A stretch of 64,000 bases of DNA, from positions 1 to 64,000 of the forward strand of contig CAUZFZ010000033.1 in assembly GCA_963579025.1 (NCBI GenBank), in the 5' to 3' direction. The notes under the pieces are model-generated. The model had not been told where the DNA came from and did no database searches. It saw nothing but the letters and a program-made list of their open reading frames with translations. The translations under genes were made by a program, and so were the position numbers. Source of the DNA: CAUZFZ01 sp963579025. GTDB lineage: Bacteria > Planctomycetota > Planctomycetia > Planctomycetales > Planctomycetaceae. Shown here one piece after another: positions 17,945-26,873 of the stretch. The first letter of the stretch is position 1, and each line of letters opens with the position of its first letter.

Positions 17945-20095
17945 TCAGTCCTCAGTGCCCGCTTCTCCGTCTCCGTCAGTGGCACCCGATTCTGCAAGAA
18001 CTGCCTTACGCGACAACTTGACGCGATTCTGATCGTCAACCGCGATCACTTTCACTTCAAGGACGTCGCCCATCTTGCAGATGTCTGTCACGTTCTTGAC
18101 GAAGCCGTCGGACAGTTCGCTGATGTGACACAGTCCATCCTTGCCCGGCGCGATTTCGATGAACGCACCGAAGTCTTTGATGGCACTGACCTTGCCGGTG
18201 TAGATCCGACCGACTTTGACGTCTTCCGTCATGGCTTCAATGCGAGCCATCGCCTCTTCCGCACCGGCAGCGACGATCGATGCGACAGTCACGTTGCCCT
18301 CGGGAGAGACGTCGATCTGCGTTTTGGTTTCTTCCTGCAGGGAACGAATCGTCTTGCCACCCGGGCCGATCAGCAGGCCGATCTTCTCGGGATCAATCTT
18401 CGTTTGCAGCAGTCGCGGAGCATGCAGAGAAATCTCTTTCCGCGGACGAGAGATGGCTTCGAGCATACTGCGAAGCAGGTCACGCCGAGCCGTCTTGGCC
18501 TGTTCGAGCGTCGCCCGAATGACCTCTTCCTGGATCCCGTGAGTCTTCAGGTCGAGCTGAATACCCGTGATCCCTTTGCCGGTACCGGCAATCTTGAAGT
18601 CCATGTCACCATGGTGATCTTCGTCGCCCATGATGTCGGTCAGAAGAGTCCACTTGTCACCCTCCTGGATGATGCCGATCGAGATACCCGCGACGGGTTG
18701 CGAAATCGGAACACCAGCATCCATCAGGGCCAGCGTGGCCGAGCACACCGAGGCCATGGAACTCGAACCGTTCGATTCGGTGATGTCAGAGATCACGCGG
18801 ATCGTGTAGGGAAACTTATCGGCCGGTGGCAGAACCCATTGGACCGAACGTTCGGCCAGCATGCCATGACCGATTTCCCGACGTCCCGGACCGCGGATTG
18901 GGCGACATTCGCCGACGCTGTAGGACGGGAAGTTGTAGTCCAGCATGAACCGTTTTTCGTACTCAACGACCGGCCCGTCGACGCGTTGAGTATCGCGTCC
19001 CGTGCCCAGAGTAATCGTCGCCACTGACTGCGTTTCTCCGCGAGTGAAGACAGCCGATCCATGCACGCGTGGAATGATGCCAGCCTCGGCCGCGACAGCA
19101 CGCAGATCGTCGGGCTTGCGTCCATCCAGACGCATACCTTCGGACAGCATGCCGCGAACCACGGCCTTGTCGACGTTGTAGAACGCCTTGCCGAACTGTT
19201 CGAGGGTCTTTCCGTCTTCGGTCTCGGTGGCGTCATCCGGAAAGAACTGTGCCTTGAGCTCCGCCTTGATTTCGTCCGCCAGCGCGTGCCGCTCCTGTTT
19301 GGGGCGATTCGCTTTGGCGTCACGAAGTCGGTCGTAAGCGGATTCGTGGATAATGCCGTCGAAGGGGTTCGGCTCGGGTGCCGGAAACTCGACGGCTTCG
19401 ATGCCCAGCTTTGCCACCAGCTCTTCCTGCAACTGACACAGCTCAACCACTGCTTCATGGGCAAACATGATGGCGTCAGCCATGACGTCTTCGGGGAGCT
19501 GATCGCCAAATCCTTCGATCATCAGCACCGACTCTTTGCTGCCGGCAACGATCAGATCGAGTTTGCTTTCAGCCAGTTCAGCGGCGGTTGGCAGAAGCAC
19601 CAGTTCTTCGTCGATCAGGCCAACACGCACGGCTCCAATCGGTCCCTGAAACGGCATGCCGGAAATCATCAGTGCCATGCTGGCGCCGTTGATGGACAGC
19701 ACATCCGGGTCATTTTCGCCGTCGTAGGCCAGAACATTGGACATGACCTGGACTTCGTCGTTGAACCCTTTTGGAAACAACGGGCGAATCGGACGGTCTG
19801 TCAGACGGGCCGTCAACACTTCACGAGTGGTCGGCCGTGACTCTCTCTTCAGAAATCCACCGGGAAACTTACCCGCCGAGGCGAAGCGTTCGCGGTAATC
19901 ACACGTCAACGGGAAGAAGTCGATTCCCGGCCGCGGCGCACCCGTCTGGACTGCCACGAACACGGTTGTCTCTCCAAACTGAACAACCACCGCACCACTC
20001 GCCTGTTTGGCGAGATACCCGGTTGAAAAGCTGAGATTCCGGCCACCAATTTCACGTTCAACAACTGTTTGATCCACTTGAGTTTCTACTTTCAT
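17945..20095 (-). CDS. pnp: Polynucleotide phosphorylase
   Basis: The 716-residue product has the full PNPase layout: a first RNase PH domain (about 12-145, with DYRERFASAGKFPGGF and RPIRPLFPKGF), an alpha-helical linker, and a second RNase PH domain (about 330-540, with SVGECRPIRGPGRREIGHGMLAERS and MGDEDHHGDMDFKIAGT). A KH domain (about 565-620, IGLLIGPGGKTIRSLQEET) and an S1 domain (about 630-700, GRIYTGKVSAIKDFGAFIEI) follow. It degrades mRNA 3' to 5' phosphorolytically and associates with RNase E-type degradosomes. rpsO lies upstream on the same strand, as in many bacteria, but a strong terminator separates them here. Confidence 0.97.
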   Translation of the reverse strand: MKVETQVDQTVVEREIGGRNLSFSTGYLAKQASGAVVVQFGETTVFVAVQTGAPRPGIDFFPLTCDYRERFASAGKFPGGFLKRESRPTTREVLTARLTDRPIRPLFPKGFNDEVQVMSNVLAYDGENDPDVLSINGASMALMISGMPFQGPIGAVRVGLIDEELVLLPTAAELAESKLDLIVAGSKESVLMIEGFGDQLPEDVMADAIMFAHEAVVELCQLQEELVAKLGIEAVEFPAPEPNPFDGIIHESAYDRLRDAKANRPKQERHALADEIKAELKAQFFPDDATETEDGKTLEQFGKAFYNVDKAVVRGMLSEGMRLDGRKPDDLRAVAAEAGIIPRVHGSAVFTRGETQSVATITLGTGRDTQRVDGPVVEYEKRFMLDYNFPSYSVGECRPIRGPGRREIGHGMLAERSVQWVLPPADKFPYTIRVISDITESNGSSSMASVCSATLALMDAGVPISQPVAGISIGIIQEGDKWTLLTDIMGDEDHHGDMDFKIAGTGKGITGIQLDLKTHGIQEEVIRATLEQAKTARRDLLRSMLEAISRPRKEISLHAPRLLQTKIDPEKIGLLIGPGGKTIRSLQEETKTQIDVSPEGNVTVASIVAAGAEEAMARIEAMTEDVKVGRIYTGKVSAIKDFGAFIEIAPGKDGLCHISELSDGFVKNVTDICKMGDVLEVKVIAVDDQNRVKLSRKAVLAESGATDGDGEAGTED

Positions 20096-20476
20096 GCTCG
20101 CTGCCGGCGAGATGTTTCAGATTGCAGCCGGCAGCCGAGGGACGGTTACAGCGCTACGACCGGGAGCAGCATCGCTCTGTCCTCGCAGGGACATTTCGCA
20201 TGACATCTGTGTGCTCAGCCACGTGCCACAGCACGCGATTCCAGCCAGCAGCGGCGGAGCAAACCTGCGAGGGAAGGTGCGAAAGCTCTTAGCTGAGCGT
20301 TCCTTCCGGACCTCAATTAACGAAACCGACAAGCCACCCGCGACAATCACCAACCGGCTTTGCACCGGTCCGGGTTATGACAAACCCAACGACAAGGGCA
20401 GGTGGCATCCAACACAAGCTGGCCGCACAACAAAGGACCGCGGCCGAAATCCAACATCCAGCAAAGATGGCTCTAC
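20096..20476 (-). other. 380-nt region between the rpsO terminator and pnp (probable pnp promoter and leader)
   Basis: No gene is supported on either strand. Because the rpsO terminator precedes it, this region should contain the pnp promoter and an untranslated leader. In enterobacteria the pnp leader is an autoregulatory target cleaved by RNase III; a comparable role here is only an inference. No conserved hairpin was identified with confidence. Confidence 0.4.
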
Positions 20477-20502
20477 AAAAAAAGCGGCGCCGATGCGCCG
20501 CC
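20477..20502 (-). terminator. Rho-independent terminator of rpsO
   Basis: On the minus strand a perfect GC stem of at least seven pairs (GCGGCGC/GCGCCGC) with a four-base loop begins about seven bases after the rpsO stop. Seven T residues follow it (20483-20477). This is a textbook intrinsic terminator and should largely uncouple rpsO from pnp. Confidence 0.9.
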
Positions 20503-20508
20503 TTTCAG

Positions 20509-20778
20509 TTACTTTCGCAGACCGAGCCGTTCCAGCATGTTCTGATACCGCGACTCGTCATTACGCTTCAGATAGTTCAGAAGCCGACGGCGTCGTGACA
20601 CCAGCATCAGCAGACCTCGCCGACTGGCATGATCTTTCTGATTTGTCTTCAGGTGTTCGGTCAGGTTCGAAATGCGGTGTGAGAGTACGGAAATCTGCAC
20701 TTCAGGCGAACCTGTGTCCGCGTCGGATTTCCTGAATTCCCCAATGAGTTCGGTCTTCTTTTCCGCAGTGATTGACAT
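20509..20778 (-). CDS. rpsO: Ribosomal protein S15
   Basis: The 89-residue product has the S15 length and signature: EVQISVLSHRISNLTEHLK, HASRRGLLMLVSRRRRLLNYL and a C-terminal LERLGLRK. It binds the central domain of 16S rRNA and bridges the subunits. It is followed immediately by an intrinsic terminator, then by pnp. Confidence 0.97.
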   Translation of the reverse strand: MSITAEKKTELIGEFRKSDADTGSPEVQISVLSHRISNLTEHLKTNQKDHASRRGLLMLVSRRRRLLNYLKRNDESRYQNMLERLGLRK

Positions 20779-20930
20779 TCCGATTCGTCGCCTTCATGTA
20801 CAGATTAATTCGTTCCGTCCAACTTGAAGGCGGTAATGTAACGAGACTTCGTGAAGTTTCAATTCCGCCCCGCAGTGGACACGAGGCGGACGGCAGATGA
20901 GAACTTGTCTGCCAGTTGCTCGAAAGTACG

Positions 20931-21065
20931 TAGTGCTTTGTCAGAGGGGAATGGCCGAGTTGGGTGGCTGGGGTCGAGCAACGCGAGCCCCCAGAAATTG
21001 CGTACTGGGGGCTCACTTCGTTCGACCCCAGCCACCCGAAGATTTTGCTCTGACAATGCAGTAGA
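20931..21065. repeat. MITE-like palindromic element
   Basis: Two inner arms of 33 bp (20962-20994 and 21005-21037) are inverted copies with about five differences, separated by a 10-bp loop. Both contain GGGTGGCTGGGGTCGA and AGCCCCCAG. Further out, TTGTCAGAG and CTCTGACAA (near 20939 and 21049) form another exact inverted pair, and the match continues imperfectly outward (14 of 17 bases). The whole is a terminal-inverted-repeat element of about 135 bp with no coding capacity. It sits between rpsO and the 21094 gene, ending about 30 bp before that start codon, so it may affect that gene's promoter or leader. Confidence 0.8.
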
Positions 21066-21093
21066 GCCCTCGACCTGCTCCGGGAGTTGATTG

Positions 21094-24000
21094 ATGCCTC
21101 GGCCAGTTACCGTACTCGCCTGCCTGATCCTGACTGTGTCGTCCTTCGGCGCCGCGGATGACCCGAACCAATCTGGGGGCACCGGCGATTCTGTGTCCTT
21201 CCAGTACGACGTTCTGGCAGCAGTCTCGAAGCAAGGCTGCAGTGCGGGAATGTGTCACGGTTCCCCGGCCGGCAAGGGTGGCTTTCTGCTTTCGCTGCGG
21301 GGCTTCGATCCGGTCGCCGATTACGATCGGATCGTGAAGGGCAATGGCGGACGCAGAGTCTCCATCACAGCACCGCTGCGCAGCCTGCTACTCCGCAAGC
21401 CGACGATGCAGGTTGCTCACGGCGGCGGTCGAAAACTGCGAGCTGACGGTCCGGCCTGGTCCATTCTCCACAAGTGGATCACTGCAGGTTGCCCGGGCGA
21501 TCCTCCGGACATGGTCCACTGCGATCGAATCGAATTCGATCCAGTGCCGTTCGAAACTCGCTGGCCCGAACACAGCCGTCAGTTGCGTGTAAGAGCATCC
21601 TTCACCGATGGAACCGTACGGGATGTGACGCGACTGACTGTTTTCACCAGCTCGAGTGAAACCGTGGCGGCGGCTAGCGTCGACGGCCTGGTCACGTCTA
21701 CACGCCGCGGTGAGACAACCGTCGTGGGTCGGTACCTCGACTTTACCGCAACGGCCGATCTCAGATTCACCCGGCCAGTGGATGGATTCGAATGGCTCGA
21801 GCCGGGTGAACCGGTAGTCGCCACAGCATCCGACAAGCTCGATCGCCAGATCGCGACGATGATTGATCGACACGTCTTCGACCGGCTCCAAAAACTGCAG
21901 ATCCTGCCCTCGCCAATGTGCTCGGACAGCGAGTTCATCCGGCGAGTCACCTTGGATGTGTTGGGTGGACTGCCCGACCGGGTCGAGGTTGAGCAGTTTT
22001 TGAAAGACCAGTCAGCGGACAAACGGAGTCGATTGATCAACAGTATGCTCGACCGACCTGAATATGCTGAGTACCTCGCCCAGAAGTGGGGAGATCGTCT
22101 GCGAGTCAACGCACGCAAGCTGAGTCTGACCGGCGTCCACAAATTCAACGCCTGGCTGACTGCGTCCATGCGGGACAACATCTCGTACGGCCGGCTCGCT
22201 ACCGAGCTACTGACCGCCGAAGGGAGTACGTTTGCGAATCCTCCGGCCGGTTTTTTTCGTGCCGCCGCTGACCCGCGAGACTGTGCAGAGACAGTCGCAC
22301 AGTTATTTCTCGGCGTCCGCATCCAGTGCGCCCGATGTCACAACCACCCCTTCGACCGCTGGTCGCAGGACAACTACTACGGCATTGGGGCCGTATTCAC
22401 TCGCGTTCAACGGCGACCGATCGCCGACTCCGGCGAAATCCTGGTCTCGCTGGACCGCCACGGAGAACTGACGAATCCCCGTACCAGGCAGGCCAGCGTG
22501 CCGTGGGTTCCCGCGGCCGTTGACTTCGACGCGGACAAAGACGACGATCGGCGAGTGGCCTTCGCTCGCTGGCTGACCTCGCCCGAAAACCCGTTTTTCG
22601 CTCGAGTGGCCGTGAATCGAATCTGGGCCGATCTTATGGGCCGAGGCATCGTAGACCCGCCGGACGACTTCCGTGCCGATAACCCCCCAGCGCATCCCGA
22701 ACTGCTTGACGGACTTGCCGCGGCATTCGTCGCATCCGGTTTCGATCAGAAGGAACTGATTCGCGGTATTCTCAACAGTCGCATCTATCAGCTCAGCAGT
22801 CAGACGAACCAGTTCAACCGGGATGACACCCGCTATTTCTCGCATGCATCGGCGCGGTTGCTGACTGCTGAGCAGTTGCTCGACGCCATCAGCCGCGTCA
22901 CCGGAGTCCCCGAGCGTTTCGCCGGATTGCCGGCCGGCACGCGCGCGACCGCTCTCCCCAGCCCGGACTTCGGCAACGACTTTCTGAAGCTGTTCGGCCA
23001 GCCAGCCCGCAACACAGTCTGCGAATGCGAGCGGAGCGACGATCCAAAGCTCTCGCAGGCGCTGCAGTTAATCAACGGCCCGATCATCAGTGGCAAACTG
23101 CGAGACAGCCGCAGTCGACTCTCACGTCTCCTCGACAATGATCCGGCGCGAGTTGCCGCTGCAGGAGCCCCCCCGACAGAGGGACTCGCAGCATGGTTCA
23201 AGGCCGATGCAGATACCCTGACTTCTGGCGACCAGCTCGCCCACGACGGGGCATCCGTTGCGCGTTGGCTCAATCAGATTCGCGACCCCGGCGACGCGGA
23301 TGTCGGGCAATCGGATGACAAGCAGCAACCCGTGTTCGTAGCGTCGTCCATCGGCGGACTTCCCGCACTGCGGTTCGACGGGAGCAATGACCTGCTCCAT
23401 AACACAGGCAAGCGTCTGCTCCCGTCCGGTTCTCCGCGGACGATCGTCATTGTCGGGCGGCTGGCGGATACGACCGGCGGAGCATTATTCACGTTTGGCC
23501 GCCAGCGCACCGGTGGCTCGACGGTCTTCACGGCTCAGCATGTCCGAATCGGAGGCCAGTATTATGTCTACTCGGACGGTGTGAACGCCGCTGGCAACAC
23601 GACCGCGCCGGATGATCAGTTCGATCAACTGAAGCAGCCGTTTGTCACGACGTTCATTTCCGCGGGCACTGGCAGCAAACTGCGGGTCCGAGTGAATGGA
23701 ACCAACGTCGCGACGCAACAGGCCGGAGGCGTCGGGATTGATACCGGGACAGCGGGGTTCACGATCGGCAGCCGCGAGGACATCCCGCCAGGGCAGCAAA
23801 TCTGGAATGGAGACCTGAGTGAGGTACTCGTCTACGACCGAGCACTCGACGACGACAACATCACAGCGGTTGGCTCGTATCTGACGACAAAATACGACCT
23901 GCGCGACTCGAAGTTCGCACGACTCAAGGGTGCCGGCTCGTCGCAAATCGCCACGGCATCGGACGCTGCGATTATCATCGACCTGTACTTCGCCGCGTTC

Positions 24001-24132
24001 AGTCGGCCTCCGTCCGCCGCCGAGATCGCTGTCGCTCAGCGACACATCGCCTCATCGCAGGACCATCGGCAGGCGCTGGAAGACATTGCCTGGGCTCTAC
24101 TGAATTCACAGGAATTCCTGTTCCAACACTGA
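21094..24132 (+). CDS. DUF1549/DUF1553 surface protein with Ig-like and inserted LamG-like domains
   Basis: The start is the ATG at 21094, seven bases after GGGAG. The 1012-residue product has a signal peptide (1-21) and a cytochrome-c-like site GCSAGMCHG near residue 50. A Big2-type Ig domain follows (about 165-230, ASFTDGTVRDVTRLTVF). DUF1549 comes next (about 265-470), with a CARCHNHPFDRWSQDNYYG heme-like CxxCH. DUF1553 starts near 490 (FFARVAVNRIWADLMGRGIVDP). Within DUF1553 a concanavalin/LamG-like domain of about 230 residues is inserted (LAAWFKADADTLTSGDQ to SYLTTKYDL). DUF1553 then resumes with AFSRPPSAAEI and ALLNSQEFLFQH. It is exported and probably surface-bound or periplasmic; the LamG insertion suggests glycan binding. 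The usual DUF1501 partner is not immediately downstream. Confidence 0.88.
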   Translation: MPRPVTVLACLILTVSSFGAADDPNQSGGTGDSVSFQYDVLAAVSKQGCSAGMCHGSPAGKGGFLLSLRGFDPVADYDRIVKGNGGRRVSITAPLRSLLLRKPTMQVAHGGGRKLRADGPAWSILHKWITAGCPGDPPDMVHCDRIEFDPVPFETRWPEHSRQLRVRASFTDGTVRDVTRLTVFTSSSETVAAASVDGLVTSTRRGETTVVGRYLDFTATADLRFTRPVDGFEWLEPGEPVVATASDKLDRQIATMIDRHVFDRLQKLQILPSPMCSDSEFIRRVTLDVLGGLPDRVEVEQFLKDQSADKRSRLINSMLDRPEYAEYLAQKWGDRLRVNARKLSLTGVHKFNAWLTASMRDNISYGRLATELLTAEGSTFANPPAGFFRAAADPRDCAETVAQLFLGVRIQCARCHNHPFDRWSQDNYYGIGAVFTRVQRRPIADSGEILVSLDRHGELTNPRTRQASVPWVPAAVDFDADKDDDRRVAFARWLTSPENPFFARVAVNRIWADLMGRGIVDPPDDFRADNPPAHPELLDGLAAAFVASGFDQKELIRGILNSRIYQLSSQTNQFNRDDTRYFSHASARLLTAEQLLDAISRVTGVPERFAGLPAGTRATALPSPDFGNDFLKLFGQPARNTVCECERSDDPKLSQALQLINGPIISGKLRDSRSRLSRLLDNDPARVAAAGAPPTEGLAAWFKADADTLTSGDQLAHDGASVARWLNQIRDPGDADVGQSDDKQQPVFVASSIGGLPALRFDGSNDLLHNTGKRLLPSGSPRTIVIVGRLADTTGGALFTFGRQRTGGSTVFTAQHVRIGGQYYVYSDGVNAAGNTTAPDDQFDQLKQPFVTTFISAGTGSKLRVRVNGTNVATQQAGGVGIDTGTAGFTIGSREDIPPGQQIWNGDLSEVLVYDRALDDDNITAVGSYLTTKYDLRDSKFARLKGAGSSQIATASDAAIIIDLYFAAFSRPPSAAEIAVAQRHIASSQDHRQALEDIAWALLNSQEFLFQH

Positions 24133-24560
24133 CTCTTGAATGCGCTCGTCATGTGACTGGGCCGGCTGCCTGGGCTTTGCCCAAAAATCACTGGCTATGC
24201 GTTCAAAAGACCCAAGAGGCTGGTGAGCCGTTTTGAGATCCAGTCGAGATATCGTGCGAGGGCCATCGCGATATCAAAAGAGGCGTGACCGACAGAGAGT
24301 CCCCGGGCATGAGCAACATTTTGTCGCGGGTGCGGGGTTGATGTTGTCCGGTTCGGATGATGAACAGTGCGTACACTCCGACCATGATGAAGGGTGGAAA
24401 CAGGACGAACAGGACCAAGTGTTCGAATGTGACTTTCAGGAGGAGAAGCGTTAACTGAGCAGCGAGCAGTATCAGTGCTATCAGGGGCAGAATCGTCTAC
24501 CGGGATCGGGTATACTCCCTGCCATCTGAATGTTGGCTGTTCCACGGCGGGAGTCTGACT
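24133..24560. other. 428-bp intergenic region with a short hydrophobic open frame on the minus strand
   Basis: On the minus strand, 24490-24203 reads two hydrophobic helices (ALILLAAQLTLLLL and LVLFVLFPPFIMVGVYALFII) followed by a polar tail, but there is no acceptable start codon before the second helix and a stop lies just upstream. It may be a remnant of a small membrane protein. A TATACT box at 24511 could be the -10 element for dinD, with no clear -35. No LexA-type palindrome was recognised. Confidence 0.35.
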
Positions 24561-25361
24561 GTGACCGACATGACTCTGTTTCACTTCGAAGATGGCCGTG
24601 AAAGCATTGAAGATCTTGCGCGTCCGAACGGTGGCACGTACTGGCTCGAAGACGATCTCCGAGACGCGATGGGCTACTCGGAATCCGGGACGTTTCGCAG
24701 CGTGATCATGAAGGCCATGCAGGCGTGTCTGTCGCTTGGGATCCTGACTGAAGACAACTTCGTCCGTGGCGAGGGTGGTGACTTCAAGTTGACGCGGTTC
24801 GGCTGCTATCTGGTGGCGATGAACGGCGATCCGAAGAAGGAGCAGGTAGCTGCTGCCCAAGTCTATTTCGCTTCGCTCGCCGCGACGTACGCCACTCATG
24901 CGGAGCACGCCGACGGAATCGAACGGATGATGATTCGCGGTGAGGTGTCTGAAGGCGAGAAGAGCCTTGCGAGTGCGGCGAAGAGTCATGGTTTAGCCGT
25001 CAAGGGTTATGGGTTCTTCAAAGATGCTGGGTATCGCGGCATGTACAACATGTCGCTGAAACAGCTGAAGCAGCTGAAAGGTGTCCCGGCAAAGGCGACT
25101 GTTGCGGATCACATGGGCCGTGCCGAACTGGCGGCCCATCTGTTTCGTATCACTCAGACGGAAGCGAGGATTGAGCAGCAGAACATCCGAGGGCAGAAGC
25201 CTTTGGAGGCTGCCGCCAGAACGGTTGGAGCAAATGTCCGTCGTATGGTTAAAGAAAACACGGGAACGACTCCGGAATCTCTCCCGACTGCGGAGCCGAT
25301 CCAGAAGGTGAAATCGAAGTTGAAGGGTGCGAACAAGCAGCTCAAGAAGCTTGATGATTAG
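24561..25361 (+). CDS. dinD: DinD-like DNA-damage-inducible protein (BRO-N type)
   Basis: The GTG start at 24561 is seven bases after GGCGGGAG. The 266-residue product matches the DinD layout. The N-terminal half (YWLEDDLRDAMGYSESGTFRSVIMKAMQACLSLG; FKLTRFGCYLVAMNGDPKKEQVAAAQVYF) is the BRO-N-like fold. The C-terminal half contains ASAAKSHGLAVKGYGFFKDAGYRGMYNM and KPLEAAARTVGANVRRMVKENTGTTPESLP. In E. coli DinD is SOS-induced and inhibits RecA-driven strand exchange. It is a single gene here, often horizontally moved in other bacteria; no toxin, phage or SOS partner is adjacent. I could not see a LexA box, so SOS control is unproven. Confidence 0.85.
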   Translation: MTDMTLFHFEDGRESIEDLARPNGGTYWLEDDLRDAMGYSESGTFRSVIMKAMQACLSLGILTEDNFVRGEGGDFKLTRFGCYLVAMNGDPKKEQVAAAQVYFASLAATYATHAEHADGIERMMIRGEVSEGEKSLASAAKSHGLAVKGYGFFKDAGYRGMYNMSLKQLKQLKGVPAKATVADHMGRAELAAHLFRITQTEARIEQQNIRGQKPLEAAARTVGANVRRMVKENTGTTPESLPTAEPIQKVKSKLKGANKQLKKLDD

Positions 25362-25612
25362 GTCTCCCAGCCGAGCCGGTCGCGAAGCAGACACGTAGCC
25401 AGCGCGTGTCGCAGCCGTTCCTTGCCATGGAATGAGATGTTCCTCAACAGCCGGCAGCAGTAATCGGCCGGGACGGTTGAGACGAGCTATCCCGTGACCC
25501 ATCCGACCGCCCCCAGAATCGGGACGCCATCCACCTGATTTTTGTGCAAAACGACCGGTTGCTCAAAAGAGCTGACTTTTCAGGCAAAGCCGGCTGCCTG
25601 TCGCAGCGCACG

Positions 25613-25653
25613 AAAAAACCGCGACCGACATATGTGTGTCGGCCGCGGTTTTT
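25613..25653 (-). terminator. Rho-independent terminator, potentially bidirectional
   Basis: A 15-17 bp stem (plus-strand arm AACCGCGACCGACA, partner TGTCGGCCGCGGTT, one mismatch) has A-rich flank on the left and T-rich flank on the right, so a U tract follows the stem in both directions. The natural client is the leftward small membrane protein gene ending at 25691; rightward it could also stop read-through from dinD. Confidence 0.85.
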
Positions 25654-25690
25654 CTTGGACGTTTCAGCTCACACTGTCGCGTGAGCACTT

Positions 25691-25882
25691 CTACGAACTG
25701 ATGATCTGCGCCAGCGCCATGGAAATGCACGCCACTCCGGCGACAACGAATCTTCGGAAGGCGCTGCTCTTGTGCTTTCGAACGGTGACTCGTGCGCGGG
25801 ACTCGATGTCGTCTCGCAATTGATCTGTGATCCATGACACGTAGGCAACACTCATCTCCATCGAAACGGAATTTGAGTTCAT
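25691..25882 (-). CDS. Small C-tail-anchored membrane protein
   Basis: The ATG at 25882 has GGAG eight bases upstream. The 63-residue product begins MNSNSVSMEMSVAYVSWITDQLRDD, continues through a basic stretch (RARVTVRKHKSSAFRR) and ends in one hydrophobic helix (FVVAGVACISMALAQIISS) that should anchor the C-terminus in the membrane. A strong terminator lies 38 bp downstream, supporting a real transcript. No family is recognised. Overlapping open frames on the same strand lack a ribosome-binding site. Confidence 0.65.
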   Translation of the reverse strand: MNSNSVSMEMSVAYVSWITDQLRDDIESRARVTVRKHKSSAFRRFVVAGVACISMALAQIISS

Positions 25883-26205
25883 TGGCTTGCTCCAGGTATA
25901 TCGTGAAGGTCGATCTATTGTTGTTCATCGGCAAAGCGGGCAGGAACGGCTGAGTCTTACGGATGTGGCTGCTGAGGAAACAGCGATGTCGCAACCCATC
26001 GCAACCATACTCGCGAATCCCACTGTTGGCCGGATCAGGCTGAGTGATCCGTCCGGGGAAACTGGCGATGATCGACAGTTGACGCGGGTCATGACAGTCG
26101 TGCGTGGCGGCGCGCATGGGACGACGGGATTTCCCGAGCCCAGGTCCGTAGAATCCACCCTGCCGACTGATTGAGCGGTGACTGGGAACACATGGATTGA
26201 GTGGA
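25883..26205. other. 320-bp divergent intergenic region
   Basis: The spacer lies between the leftward small membrane protein gene and cmk. It probably holds two divergent promoters. I see no tRNA, repeat or convincing promoter boxes. Confidence 0.4.
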
Positions 26206-26862
26206 ATGATCATCACAATTGACGGCCCGGCGGGAGCAGGAAAAAGCACTGTGTCGCGTGGCCTGGCACGGCGACTTAAATTCGAATTCCTCGACACCGG
26301 AGCGATGTACCGAGCGGTCGCGTGGGCGTGCCTGCAGCGTCACATCAATCTGGACGATTCTGAGAAGGCGACCGCAGTCGCCGCGTCGCTGTCGCTGGAA
26401 GTGGCCGAGCACAGCATTCACTGCAACAGGCAAAATGTCACCGAGGCCATCCGTTCGGCCGAGGTCAGCCACGGAGCATCCATCGTCGCCGCGATTCCCG
26501 GCGTACGCACGGAGATGGTCCGCCTGCAACGTGAGTCAGCAGACGGACGTCACATCGTCACCGAAGGCCGCGATCAGGGCAGCGTGGTTTTTCCCGATGC
26601 CGAGTGCAAGTTCTTTGTAACCGCCTCACCACAGACGCGAGCCGAGCGGAGAAAGCAGGAGCTGGAAGATCGCGGGCAGTCCTGTGCTTTGGAAGAGGTG
26701 CTGGCTCAGATTATCGAGCGGGATGAGCGAGACCGAACGCGCTCCATCGCACCATTAATCGAGCCTGAGGACGCCATTGCAATCGACTCGTCCGATATCA
26801 CGGCAACCGAAGTCATCGATCGCCTGGAAGCCATCGCGCGAGAGCGATTGCGCCTGAGCTGA
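26206..26862 (+). CDS. cmk: Cytidylate kinase
   Basis: From the ATG at 26206 the product starts MIITIDGPAGAGKST, with the P-loop at residues 7-14. It continues with LARRLKFEFLDTGAMYRAVAW, EGRDQGSVVFPDAECKFFVTA and the LID-like ERDERDRTRSIAPL. The length of 218 residues is normal. It phosphorylates CMP and dCMP in the cytoplasm. A TTG start at 26197 would add three residues. The family usually reads EGRDIGTVVFPDA; here Gln and Ser replace the Ile and Thr (EGRDQGSVVFPDA), a mild variation. No rpsA follows, unlike many bacteria. Confidence 0.93.
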   Translation: MIITIDGPAGAGKSTVSRGLARRLKFEFLDTGAMYRAVAWACLQRHINLDDSEKATAVAASLSLEVAEHSIHCNRQNVTEAIRSAEVSHGASIVAAIPGVRTEMVRLQRESADGRHIVTEGRDQGSVVFPDAECKFFVTASPQTRAERRKQELEDRGQSCALEEVLAQIIERDERDRTRSIAPLIEPEDAIAIDSSDITATEVIDRLEAIARERLRLS

Positions 26863-26873
26863 CGGGATCAATC

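Noticed and set aside
20094..20735. 213-codon plus-strand frame across the pnp leader
   Set aside because: It runs through the rpsO terminator and antisense to rpsO; no motif.
24195..24989. 264-codon open frame on the minus strand
   Set aside because: It overlaps dinD, which is clearly supported; the translation is unlike any protein family I know. Only the other-frame hydrophobic segment at 24203-24490 is noted.
25563..26297. 244-codon open frame on the minus strand
   Set aside because: It covers a terminator hairpin, the small membrane-protein gene in another frame and the cmk start, so it cannot be coding.
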